Made by a program: the position numbers and the translations under genes. 64,000 nt of DNA from Evansella halocellulosilytica (GTDB taxonomy: Bacteria > Bacillota > Bacilli > Bacillales > Salisediminibacteriaceae), in assembly GCF_002335745.1 (NCBI RefSeq), contig NZ_NIST01000001.1, forward strand, positions 2,204,039 through 2,268,038, given 5' to 3'. Shown piece after piece: positions 1 to 7,674 of this stretch. The notes beneath the pieces were generated by a model that had not been told where the DNA came from, made no database searches, and was given only the letters and a program-made list of their open reading frames with translations. The first letter of the stretch is position 1. Each line of letters begins with the position of its first letter.

Positions 1-2
1 TA

Positions 3-389
3 AACGGTGTGAGCATCGATAATAAGGTTGATCAATCATACTACATAACTGCAAATCGGAGCGAGCTTAATCAAGTTTTCTTAAATATTATTAAAAACGG
101 AATCGAATCGATTGAAAATAAAGGAATGGTTACAATTGACTGTAAGAACATGGGGAGCAGAGTGAAAGTAACGATTACTGATACTGGAAAAGGGATGAGT
201 GAAGAACAAATTAAACGATTAGGTTCTCCCTTTTATACGACAAAGGAAAAAGGTACAGGGTTAGGGACTTTGGTTTGTTTTAAAATAATCGAAAAGCTAA
301 AAGGCGACATTCAAGTTAACAGCAAGTTAAATAGCGGTACAACATTCACGATAACCTTGCCTCTGAGCAAAAATCCTTACACAAAATAA
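3..389 (+). CDS. Sensor histidine kinase, C-terminal ATPase domain (5' partial)
   Basis: The reading frame is open to the left edge, so only the catalytic ATP-binding domain is present. An N-box (NQVFLNIIKNGIESI), a G1 box (DTGKGM), an F-box (PFYTTKEKG) and a G2 box (GTGLG) follow in the order of HATPase_c domains. The layout resembles PAS-type sporulation or stress kinases of Bacillus (KinB/KinE-like), in which this domain is at the C-terminus and phosphorylates the upstream His domain. The sensing part lies outside the window, so the signal and the partner regulator are unknown. Confidence 0.85.
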   Translation, partial: NGVSIDNKVDQSYYITANRSELNQVFLNIIKNGIESIENKGMVTIDCKNMGSRVKVTITDTGKGMSEEQIKRLGSPFYTTKEKGTGLGTLVCFKIIEKLKGDIQVNSKLNSGTTFTITLPLSKNPYTK

Positions 390-410
390 CATCCCTTAAC
401 AAATAACGAT

Positions 411-453
411 ATCCAAAAATATCCAGGTGCCTGGCACCTGGATATTTTTGGAT
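411..453. repeat. 43-nt perfect palindrome with GGTGCC-T-GGCACC core
   Basis: Two 21-nt arms flank a single central T at position 432. The core CCAGGTGCC/GGCACCTGG recurs at 49355-49387 and 55251-55279 with different outer arms. It follows the kinase stop and may also end transcription of the convergent genes, but there is no long T tract. The shared core with variable outer arms suggests a mobile REP-like family. Confidence 0.8.
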
Positions 454-484
454 TGGATCTATTTGGATCTATTTGAGCTGTCGC

Positions 485-868
485 TCACAGTGGTTTTTTC
501 TCAAAGATTTTCACAAAGTTGTTTTTATATATAATGAGTAAAAATGCATGACAGATGAATAGCAGAATTGCTAATAGAAGGAGTGAATAGTCGACGAATA
601 TGTGAAGCAATAAAATGTTGGCAATGATCGGTGCTAACACAGCTAGTGCCAACGGAACAAACCGATTCAAGATAAGAAGCATTCCGCAAATAACTTCTAA
701 AGACTTTTCAAAGATTAACAGATATTGAAATTCAAATAATTGCATCGCTTCATCACTCGTTTCAATAAAAGGTTCAAACCCAAAAGCAACGACAAATCCG
801 TTGATACCAGCACCTAAGAAAATAATTCCTAATACAAGTCTTGCAATTATAATGAGTGCCTTTTTCAA
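485..868 (-). CDS. DoxX-like family membrane protein
   Basis: This is a small hydrophobic protein of about 127 residues with four predicted membrane segments, beginning near MKKALIIIARLVLGIIFLGAGINGF. The glycine-rich first helix and the E..CG motif near the third helix are typical of the DoxX family. The family includes poorly understood membrane redox-associated or quinone-linked proteins. An upstream ATG-ATG is in frame, but a GGAGG lies eight bases before the TTG at 868, so that start is preferred. The gene is convergent with the kinase fragment and stands alone. Confidence 0.7.
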   Translation of the reverse strand: MKKALIIIARLVLGIIFLGAGINGFVVAFGFEPFIETSDEAMQLFEFQYLLIFEKSLEVICGMLLILNRFVPLALAVLAPIIANILLLHIFVDYSLLLLAILLFICHAFLLIIYKNNFVKIFEKKPL

Positions 869-1001
869 ATACCTCGCCTCCATCATTATTCTATTTTCAC
901 CGTTATTATATCACTATCTGGAAGAAATTAGCTGAGTTCTTCCTTCGTGCAGGAATTTTTACTCTTATATCGAATAATATTTCGTAAAGAAAGGATGAGG
1001 G

Positions 1002-2030
1002 ATGATGACTGTTATGAACAAAGAACGTGAGTTAACGTCACCGGTAAACCTTTGTGATGAACAAGGGAAATTGAATCATGAAAGTATCGGCTGGGCGAGA
1101 AAGCCGATTATTACGAGTAATTTAAAAGGTCATTACTTTAGAAAAAAAAGGTGGAACTATTGGTGTGTGTTCGGACAAGAAGCGTTATTTTCAGCGACAG
1201 TCAGTCATCTTGATTATGCATTAGTTTGCTTTGTATATTACCTTGAATACGAAACGAAGGAATTTTATGAAAGGACGATTGTCATCCCTTTCGGAAATTC
1301 ATACAAGATGCCAGATACAGTTCTTGGTAGTGTCGAAGCAATAAATGAAGATATGGGAATCTTCTTTTTCTGGGATGGACGTCACATTCATTTGAAAATA
1401 AGTACAGACAACTTTGGCGGTGAAACATTACACGCTGATATTAAAATTACATATAGAGAAGAAGTTGAATCATTAAATGTCGTCATCCCTTGGAGTGATG
1501 AAAAATTTCAGTTTACATCAAAACAGCAATGTTTGCCTGCTGAAGGCAAGTTTACTGTAGGTAACAAAACATTTACGTTTCATAAAGAAACGGATTCTGC
1601 TGTTTTAGATTACGGTCGGGGAGACTGGCCGCGAAATATTAGCTGGAACTGGGGGATGGCTTCAGGATGGCAAGGGAAAGATTCAATCGGGGTCAATTTC
1701 GGCAGTAAATGGACAGATGGTACAGGAGTAACGGAAAATGCATTTTTATTAAATGGAAAGCTTACAAAAGTTCATGAACCTGTGGAATTTTTGTTTTTTC
1801 CTGACAACATGATGAAAGAATGGGAAATTCGTTCGACTGAAACTGACCAAGTGCGTTTGACGTTCACCCCGTTTTTTAAAAGAAAGTCAAAAACGAATTT
1901 AATGATTGTAAAATCTGAAATGGTGCAGCTATTCGGGCACTACAATGGGACGATGAAAAAAAGTAACGGTGAAATGGTGAAGGTCGTTAAGCTTCTTGGA
2001 TCTATTGAGGACCACATAGCTAAATGGTAA
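1002..2030 (+). CDS. DUF2804 domain protein
   Basis: The 342-residue protein matches the DUF2804 family across its length. Visible family features include an early LCDEQGKLN segment, a WGRKP-like motif (GWARKPI), and the central NWGMASG and GVNFGSKWTDGTGVTEN blocks. No signal peptide is seen. The function of the family is not established. The gene stands directly before a GH36 alpha-galactosidase, and the two may form an operon of about 3.3 kb. Three closely spaced ATGs (1002, 1005, 1014) follow an AGGATGAGGG site, so the exact start is uncertain by a few codons. Confidence 0.8.
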   Translation: MMTVMNKERELTSPVNLCDEQGKLNHESIGWARKPIITSNLKGHYFRKKRWNYWCVFGQEALFSATVSHLDYALVCFVYYLEYETKEFYERTIVIPFGNSYKMPDTVLGSVEAINEDMGIFFFWDGRHIHLKISTDNFGGETLHADIKITYREEVESLNVVIPWSDEKFQFTSKQQCLPAEGKFTVGNKTFTFHKETDSAVLDYGRGDWPRNISWNWGMASGWQGKDSIGVNFGSKWTDGTGVTENAFLLNGKLTKVHEPVEFLFFPDNMMKEWEIRSTETDQVRLTFTPFFKRKSKTNLMIVKSEMVQLFGHYNGTMKKSNGEMVKVVKLLGSIEDHIAKW

Positions 2031-2095
2031 GGACTCTCGTACGAGATGTATGAAAATGGACCCAAATCTATTGTGGTAAACGTTTGGAGGATATG

Positions 2096-4288
2096 ATGAG
2101 TATTATTTTTAACAAAGAATCAAAAACGTTTCATTTAACTGCAAAAAACACGAGTTATGTCATGCAAATTATTAAAGACGGCTATCTTGCCCATCTTTAC
2201 TGGGGAAAAAAAATAAAAGAATATAACCACTCTAATCAAATTCGTTATCGAGATCGCGGTTTTTCTCCAAATCCTGTAACGAAGGACCGGACGTTTTCAT
2301 TGGATACATTGCCGCAAGAATACCCCGCTTTTGGGATTACAGATTTTCGAAAACCTGCATATCAAATACAGCTGGAAGATGGCAGTACGATTACCGATTT
2401 GCGCTACGAATCACATGAAATATTTCCTGGGAAACCTCGCTTGGAAGGTCTTCCGGCAACATATACAGAGAAAGAAGATGAAGCAGAAACTTTAGAGGTA
2501 ACAATGGCTGATCCGCTGATCAGTCTAAGAGTGATCATTCGTTATACTGTTTTTCATCATTTAGATGTGATAACGAGATCTGTTCAGCTAGTTAATGATG
2601 GGAAACGTTCGGTAAAGGTGTTGAAAGCAGCAAGTATGAATATTGATTTTCGCAAATCTGGTTTTGAAATGATTTCGTTATATGGTGCACATGAAAGAGA
2701 AAGGTTTATAGAGCGGACAGCGGTCAGAAGAGGAGTACAGTCTATAGAGAGCAGACGAGGGACAAGTAGCCACCAACAAAATCCTTTTCTGGCTTTAGTT
2801 GGTAAAGATACGAAGGAACATTCCGGTGAAGCGTATGGGATCAACCTCGTATATAGCGGCAATTTTGAAGGGTCAGTTGAAGTGGATCAATTAGAAATGA
2901 CACGCATTACATTCGGGATTAACCCATTTGATTTTTCCTGGCTTCTTAACCCGGGGGAAACATTCCAAACTCCGGAAGCCGTTCTCGTCTACTCTGCTAA
3001 CGGATTAGGAGAGATGTCACGAACATATCACTCATTGTACCGAAGTCATTTATGCCGAGGAATGTATCGTGATAAAGAACGTCCGATCCTCATTAATAAT
3101 TGGGAAGCAACATACTTTCATTTTAATGAAGAGAAAATTAAAGAGATAGCTAGTAAAGGGAAAGATTTAGGAATTGAGTTGTTTGTTTTAGATGATGGCT
3201 GGTTTGGAAAACGAGATGATGACCGTTCTTCATTAGGCGATTGGCACGTTGACCGGAGAAAACTTCCTAACGGATTAAATCATTTAGCTGAACATATTAG
3301 GTCACAGGGGATGGAGTTTGGTTTATGGTTTGAACCTGAAATGGTTTCTGAAGATAGTGATTTATACAGAGAACATCCAGATTGGTGTATCCATGTGCCA
3401 CAAAGGAGAAGATCGACTGGAAGGCATCAATTAATTCTTGATTTTTCAAGAAAAGAAGTGTGTGATGAAATTATCGAAAGACTGTCCGCGATCCTTTCAA
3501 CGACTTCAATCACTTATGTAAAGTGGGATATGAACCGACATATGACAGAGGTAGGATCTGCTGGATTGCCGCCTGAACGGCAGCGGGAAGTTGCACATCG
3601 TTACGTATTAGGTTTATACCGTGTGATGGAAGAGGTGACGTCGAGATTTCCACATATTTTATTTGAAAGCTGTTCTGGAGGTGGCGGACGTTTTGACCCT
3701 GGAATGCTGTATTACATGCCGCAAACGTGGACAAGTGACAATACTGATGCCATTTCCAGATTAAAAATTCAGTATGGTACGAGTCTCGTTTATCCGATTA
3801 TTTCAATTGGGGCACATGTGTCTGATGTTCCAAACCATCAAGTAAACAGAACGACATCATTGAATATTCGTGGACATGTCGCGATGTCTGGAAATTTAGG
3901 GTACGAACTTGATTTGACGAAGCTTTCTGAAGAAGATCAGCAAACGGTTATAAAGCAAGTGAATCATTATAAAGAAATTCGTTCAATCGTTCAATTTGGT
4001 GATTTCTATCGGATTTTAAGTCCATTTGAGGGAAATGATACCGCTTGGATGTTCGTGACGAAAGATAAACAGGAATCTGTTTTTACTCACTTTACGATAT
4101 TAGATGAAGGGAATTCGCCGTTTAAGTCTGTGAAGATGCAAGGACTTGATCCCAATAAAAAATATTTAATCGTTGAATTAGATGAATCATATTACGGAGA
4201 TGAACTAATGAATGTTGGAATTAATATACCGAAAGTGCAAGGTGATTTTACGAGTGTAATGTGGCGGTTAAGAGTGGTTGAAAATTGA
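2096..4288 (+). CDS. Alpha-galactosidase, GH36 family
   Basis: The protein of about 730 residues carries the GH36 layout of an N-terminal beta-supersandwich, a catalytic TIM barrel and a C-terminal beta domain. The motif KWDMNR contains the expected nucleophile (about D478) and SDNTDA the expected acid/base (about D548). SCSGGGGRFD and GDWHVD are further family signatures. It would remove alpha-1,6-galactose from raffinose-type sugars or galactomannan fragments. No signal peptide is present, so it acts in the cytoplasm. The ATG at 2096 lies five bases after GGAGG; the ATG at 2093 and the TTG at 2084 are poorer. A wobble-containing hairpin at 4322-4352 may terminate it. Confidence 0.93.
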   Translation: MSIIFNKESKTFHLTAKNTSYVMQIIKDGYLAHLYWGKKIKEYNHSNQIRYRDRGFSPNPVTKDRTFSLDTLPQEYPAFGITDFRKPAYQIQLEDGSTITDLRYESHEIFPGKPRLEGLPATYTEKEDEAETLEVTMADPLISLRVIIRYTVFHHLDVITRSVQLVNDGKRSVKVLKAASMNIDFRKSGFEMISLYGAHERERFIERTAVRRGVQSIESRRGTSSHQQNPFLALVGKDTKEHSGEAYGINLVYSGNFEGSVEVDQLEMTRITFGINPFDFSWLLNPGETFQTPEAVLVYSANGLGEMSRTYHSLYRSHLCRGMYRDKERPILINNWEATYFHFNEEKIKEIASKGKDLGIELFVLDDGWFGKRDDDRSSLGDWHVDRRKLPNGLNHLAEHIRSQGMEFGLWFEPEMVSEDSDLYREHPDWCIHVPQRRRSTGRHQLILDFSRKEVCDEIIERLSAILSTTSITYVKWDMNRHMTEVGSAGLPPERQREVAHRYVLGLYRVMEEVTSRFPHILFESCSGGGGRFDPGMLYYMPQTWTSDNTDAISRLKIQYGTSLVYPIISIGAHVSDVPNHQVNRTTSLNIRGHVAMSGNLGYELDLTKLSEEDQQTVIKQVNHYKEIRSIVQFGDFYRILSPFEGNDTAWMFVTKDKQESVFTHFTILDEGNSPFKSVKMQGLDPNKKYLIVELDESYYGDELMNVGINIPKVQGDFTSVMWRLRVVEN

Positions 4289-4601
4289 TGAAGTTCGTTT
4301 GATTGACATGTTTTGTTTTTTAGCTCGGGTGATTTGTTTGCCTGGGCTATTTTGTATTTGCAATAAAAATAGAGAGATAATTGTTCCTTGATCGTATTTC
4401 ATTAATGTAGATGATTTACGTGTGCTAAGTATAGCACGGTCGTGATCTGTCCATCACTTAGATGCGCTTGAGGTTTCTTTTTTAGGGAGGATTACTGAAA
4501 ATTGTATATGTTATTTGTTCAAGAATATTGAAAGTAGCGATGTGGAACACTAGGACGAAATTGCCCGTAACTGATGTTTTGAAAGAAAGCAGGTGAAATA
4601 A
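4289..4601. other. Non-coding stretch between GH36 and peroxiredoxin
   Basis: There is no convincing gene. It holds a weak hairpin (AGCTCGGG/CCTGGGCT, 4322-4350) followed by ATTTTG, which is probably the GH36 terminator. A second inverted repeat has outer CTAAGT/ACTTAG arms and an inner GTGAT/ATCAC hairpin (about 4419-4460). An isolated AGGGAGG (4483-4489) precedes only very short frames. The peroxiredoxin promoter must lie here, but no clear -35/-10 pair was identified. Confidence 0.4.
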
Positions 4602-5063
4602 ATGAAGACATTGCAAGTCGGGATGAGTGCACCGGACTTCCATTTATCATCCACACATAAAGAAAAAATATCTTTATCTGATTACTTAGGGGATAAAAAT
4701 GTATTGTTGGCGTTCTATCCATTGAATTTTACACCTGGCTGAATTCGGGAATTAACCTCTTGGAAAGAGGATTACACTATTTTACAGGAGTTAGACACTG
4801 AAGTACTTGCTGTCAGTGTAGATCATATATATTCCCATAACGTTTTTGCTGCAAGTCTTGGAACGTTGCCATACCCATTGTTATCTGACTGGCATAAGCA
4901 AACAGTAAAAGATTATGGCGTATTAAATGAAAAGGATGAAACAGCGATTCGGTCGGTATTTGTTATTAATAAAGAAGGAAAAGTTGCGTTTAAAAACACC
5001 CACTTTAAAGCGGATCAGCATGACGATTACAACGAATGCTTCCAAGCATTGCGCAACTGCTGA
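4602..5063 (+). CDS. Peroxiredoxin (BCP/AhpC-TSA) with in-frame TGA at the catalytic Cys; selenoprotein candidate
   Basis: A continuous 154-codon frame encodes a full-length peroxiredoxin of the BCP/AhpE size class, broken only by TGA at 4740-4742 (codon 47). The surrounding residues are P-LNF-T-PG-(TGA)-IRE, which is the universal PxxxTxxC motif with TGA in place of the peroxidatic Cys. The rest is undamaged: FHLSS near the N-terminus, LAVSVD, YPLLSDW, and the conserved Arg in AIRSVFVINKEGKV. The ATG follows an AGGTGA site. A perfect 6-bp hairpin with loop GGA (4756-4770) begins 13 nt after the TGA. The gene's own stop is also TGA. Alternatives are a single nonsense mutation or suppression by a Cys-accepting UGA tRNA. 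Confidence 0.75.
4756..4770 (+). promoter_or_regulatory. Candidate bacterial SECIS stem-loop in the peroxiredoxin gene
   Basis: CCTCTT (4756-4761) and AAGAGG (4765-4770) pair perfectly around the loop GGA. The apical loop starts 19 nt after the in-frame TGA and begins with G. Known bacterial SECIS elements sit inside the reading frame just after UGA, with a G early in a small apical loop about 16-37 nt downstream. The element fits these rules, but the stem is short and could arise by chance. Confidence 0.5.
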
Positions 5064-5097
5064 CAAGTGACAGTCACTTCCCGATATTTGTCGAATG
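5062..5097 (+). repeat. Interspersed repeat, GACAAGTG...TTTGTCGAATG family
   Basis: About 36 bp, starting within the TGA stop of the peroxiredoxin gene. It has terminal GACAA/TTGTC inverted repeats, an internal AGTGACAGTCACT hairpin and the conserved tail CCCGATATTTGTCGAATG. It belongs to the same family as copies at 7621, 31076, 32154, 40775, 47238 and 48764. Confidence 0.8.
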
Positions 5098-5142
5098 AAA
5101 ATCCTCGTTCTGGCTATTAAGCGTCAGAAACGAGGATTTTTT
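5098..5142. terminator. Bidirectional terminator between peroxiredoxin and tetR
   Basis: AAAATCCTCGTT-CTG and CAG-AAACGAGGATTTT form a strong stem with an A run on one side and a T run on the other. It serves the convergent peroxiredoxin and TetR genes. Confidence 0.85.
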
Positions 5143-5756
5143 TAATCAATTTTACTTTTGAATCCTGATAGTAAAATGTCTAGCCCGAATTGGAACTCTC
5201 TTTCCATATTCGGCATGGATTGTCCGAATGGAAGATTGTCGATGATTTCGAGTGTTTCAGAAGCATCTTTTGGGATTTCATTGAAGCGATATTCCTCAAG
5301 AACAAACGATGTAATAAAGTTATTAAGCATCCATGATGAAGAAAATAAGTCTTCATTTTTTAACCCGAATAGCTGTAGAGCTTCACTCATTTTATTGATT
5401 AGCTGTAAACGATAAGGCGTAGTTGGCGCTGTTTCTACTAGTACGTGTGCGGAATCCCTAATTTTCAGCAATGTTTTTCGATATTCATATGAGAGGACTT
5501 TTATTTGATCTTCAGGTGATAACGAGTTATCAGGAAAAGGGATATCTTTACATATTTCTTCTGCAACAAGCTCCAGCAGTTCATCTTTATTTTTGACGTG
5601 CCAATAAAGTGAAGCACCTTTTATATGTAGTCGGTCGGCAACGTTTCGGATCGATATTTTTTTCATTCCTTCTTCTAAAAGTAAATCAAATGCTGCTTTG
5701 GCGATCGTCTGCTTATCAATTTTTATAGTTTTAGAATGGTGATTACGATTTGTCAA
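5142..5756 (-). CDS. TetR family transcriptional regulator (TetR_C type)
   Basis: A protein of about 204 residues with an N-terminal TetR helix-turn-helix (IAKAAFDLLLEEGMKKISIRNVADRL followed by IKGASLYWHVKNKDELLELV). The C-terminal ligand domain resembles that of the tetracycline repressor subgroup. The likely start is the TTG at 5756, eight bases after AAGGAGG; a GTG at 5774 overlaps that site and is less likely. It is divergent from a small membrane protein/flavin monooxygenase pair, with a perfect 13-bp palindrome between them, so it probably represses that pair. The inducer is unknown. Confidence 0.88.
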   Translation of the reverse strand: MTNRNHHSKTIKIDKQTIAKAAFDLLLEEGMKKISIRNVADRLHIKGASLYWHVKNKDELLELVAEEICKDIPFPDNSLSPEDQIKVLSYEYRKTLLKIRDSAHVLVETAPTTPYRLQLINKMSEALQLFGLKNEDLFSSSWMLNNFITSFVLEEYRFNEIPKDASETLEIIDNLPFGQSMPNMEREFQFGLDILLSGFKSKID

Positions 5757-5774
5757 AATTTCTTCCTCCTTCAC

Positions 5775-5814
5775 TTGACAATTATATCATTTTCAGTATA
5801 ACTAACAGTGTTAG
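5775..5814 (+). promoter_or_regulatory. Promoter with TetR-type operator
   Basis: TTGACA (5775-5780) is followed after 16 nt by TATAAC. The perfect palindrome CTAACA-G-TGTTAG (5802-5814) overlaps the expected transcription start of the rightward pair. This position is typical for repression by the divergent TetR protein. Confidence 0.65.
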
Positions 5815-5842
5815 ATTAAGTTGAATATAGGAGGGGAAATAG

Positions 5843-6031
5843 ATGGATAAGTACAGTGAAGCTATAGGGGTGTTATATGCAGGATTTCTATTTATATCAG
5901 TTACATTAGGGATCGGCTTAGGAATCATTTTAAACCATTATGTTATCGGGCCTTTATTGGGAATAGGGGTCGGAATAGGGCTTGGACTACTTGCACACGG
6001 ATTTGTGTCATTGAAAGCGGGTGGAAAATGA
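5843..6031 (+). CDS. Small two-helix membrane protein
   Basis: The 62-residue protein consists almost entirely of two glycine-rich hydrophobic segments (FLFISVTLGIGLGIIL and GPLLGIGVGIGLGLLAHGF) separated by NHYVI. A strong AGGAGG precedes the ATG. It overlaps the following flavoprotein gene in an ATGATG arrangement, so the two are translationally coupled and share the TetR-controlled promoter. No family is recognised. A small integral membrane partner of an efflux or oxidation system is possible but unproven. Confidence 0.65.
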   Translation: MDKYSEAIGVLYAGFLFISVTLGIGLGIILNHYVIGPLLGIGVGIGLGLLAHGFVSLKAGGK

Positions 6032-6705
6032 TGGCGAAGAAATGTCATGCCGTTATTATCGGTGGGGGAATTGCTGGGACAGCAATGGCTTTATTTCTTA
6101 ATAAAATTGGCTGGACGTCAACGATTTATGAAGCATATCCGAAAAGAGATGACATTGGCGGAGGGTTGCAAATAGCCCCGAATGGACTTCATGTTCTTGA
6201 TACGCTAGGACTTGCAAATAAAATAATCGCATTTTCGACAGAGAAAACGAGAGAAGAATTACTTCATATGTGTAAAGGTTGTCATAAACCAGTGGAAGAA
6301 CTGATCAAGAATACACCGTCATTTATGAAAGGGAATGTTCATGATGTTCAATCGCTTCCAACGTGGCATAAAGGGAGAGTAGTCTTAATTGGCGACTCTG
6401 CTCATGCAGTCAGTCCGAACTCTGGTCAAGGTGCTTCACTTGCGTTAGAAGATGCGATGTATCTTGCATCCTTATTTCGTAACTCCGAAAAGGATTGGGA
6501 AAATCTGTTTGAACAATTTGAACGTGAGAGGAAACCGCGTGTAGAAAAAATTATCGTTGAGGGGAGAAGAAGAGGCGATAATAAAAAAGAATTATCCACT
6601 TTTTCGGCATGGATCAGAGATCGGATCTTATCAATTGTCCTACCTCTCTTTGGAGAGAAAGGCAATCGGTGGGTTTATGAGTATAAAATAGACTGGCATG
6701 ATTAA
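6028..6705 (+). pseudogene. FAD-dependent monooxygenase with large internal in-frame deletion
   Basis: The 225-residue frame starts with a Rossmann FAD motif (VIIGGGIAGTAMALFLNK) and ends with the second FAD motif of aromatic hydroxylases (GRVVLIGDSAHAVSPNSGQGASLALEDA). Group A flavin monooxygenases are normally about 370-400 residues. The middle portion, covering most of the substrate domain, is missing between IAFSTEKT and REELLHMCKGCHKPVEEL. The frame is kept across the junction. It is probably non-functional as a hydroxylase, although a folded remnant is possible. It overlaps the preceding small gene by four bases. A perfect hairpin (CTGGATGA-cttt-TCATCCAG, 6712-6731) follows the stop. 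Confidence 0.75.
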
Positions 6706-6711
6706 AACAGA

Positions 6712-6731
6712 CTGGATGACTTTTCATCCAG
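6712..6731 (+). terminator. Hairpin after the flavin monooxygenase remnant
   Basis: An 8-bp perfect stem with a CTTT loop lies seven bases after the stop. There is no T tract, so termination would be inefficient or factor-dependent. Confidence 0.5.
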
Positions 6732-6915
6732 CGCCTCTGTTACTAAAGCCTTTCATGTAAAATCTCTACTTTCGTTTTATGTAAATGAATGAAGGTTTCT
6801 ACCAGAAATTAACGAATACAAGTAGTAATAGCCTTATCAAATCTTGATACCACAACTTAGAAATGGCATCAGGACGAATGTGTCGAGAATAACATAAAGA
6901 TGGGAGGGGAGAAAG

Positions 6916-7674
6916 ATGGTTATAGGCACGATTAAAGAGATCGTTAGACATCCTGTGAAATCATTTTACGGGGAACGTGTACAGAAAACGAAGGTTATGG
7001 ATTATGGTCTTTATGGAGACCGAAGTCATGCCTTTCTTGATGGATTAAGAGACGGGAACTATTTAACGATTACACAATTTCCCGAAATGGCTCGCTATAA
7101 AGCCACGTTTGCAGGGGAAGAATCGATTGAGCATTTTCCGAAAATAAACGTTACGACACCTGAAGGGAATACACTCGAGTGGGGAAGCGAAAAGTTAAAG
7201 GAAGAGATTGAAGCGAAATCAAAACGTGAAGTCGCATATACGAGTTACTCACCTTCACACGTCCCTTTAGGGGCGATTGAGCTCGATCATATTCTTCTCG
7301 TAACAGATGCATCATTAAACAATTTGTCGGAAAAATGGGGAAAAGAAGCTTTAAATGAACGAAGGTTCCGACCCAATTTAGTCATCGAATTAACAGATAA
7401 AATGCCATTTATTGAAGAAAAATGGATAGGGAAACGGCTGAAAATTGGTTCAGAGGTGGAAATAGAAATAAATAGTCATTGTAAAAGGTGTATGATCATT
7501 ACCGTTAATCCTGAAGACGGGGCAAATGATTCAACTTTATTAAAGACTGTCGCGAACGAAAGAAATAACAATTTTGGCGTGTACGCTTCCGTTATCAAAA
7601 CCGGAAAAATTTCCGTAGGCGACAAGTGCCAGGCACTTCCCGATATTTGTCGAATGGAGGATGGAAGAGGATGA
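6916..7674 (+). CDS. MOSC domain protein, C-terminus extended by an interspersed repeat
   Basis: A protein of about 250 residues with the MOSC N-terminal beta-barrel start (IGTIKEIVRHPVKSFYGE) and a MOSC core containing HCKRCM, whose cysteine is typical for handling sulfur from molybdenum-cofactor-type sulfurases. YcbX-like reductase partners use such domains, but no ferredoxin or NifS domain is present here. A strong GGGAGGGGAG precedes the ATG. The last residues (after KISVG) are encoded by a short interspersed repeat at 7621-7657. The stop overlaps the start of the downstream nitrilase (ATGA). Confidence 0.85.
   Translation: MVIGTIKEIVRHPVKSFYGERVQKTKVMDYGLYGDRSHAFLDGLRDGNYLTITQFPEMARYKATFAGEESIEHFPKINVTTPEGNTLEWGSEKLKEEIEAKSKREVAYTSYSPSHVPLGAIELDHILLVTDASLNNLSEKWGKEALNERRFRPNLVIELTDKMPFIEEKWIGKRLKIGSEVEIEINSHCKRCMIITVNPEDGANDSTLLKTVANERNNNFGVYASVIKTGKISVGDKCQALPDICRMEDGRG
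7621..7657 (+). repeat. Interspersed repeat inside the 3' end of the MOSC gene
   Basis: GACAAGTGCC-A-GGCACTT followed by CCCGATATTTGTCGAATGG. It is read through as the MOSC C-terminus (DKCQALPDIC) and is thus translated. It also lies just upstream of the nitrilase ribosome binding site. Confidence 0.85.

Noticed and set aside
4602-5063. Global reassignment of UGA to Cys or Trp in this organism
   Set aside because: Several intact genes here end in TGA at the family-typical length, so UGA is a normal stop outside special contexts.
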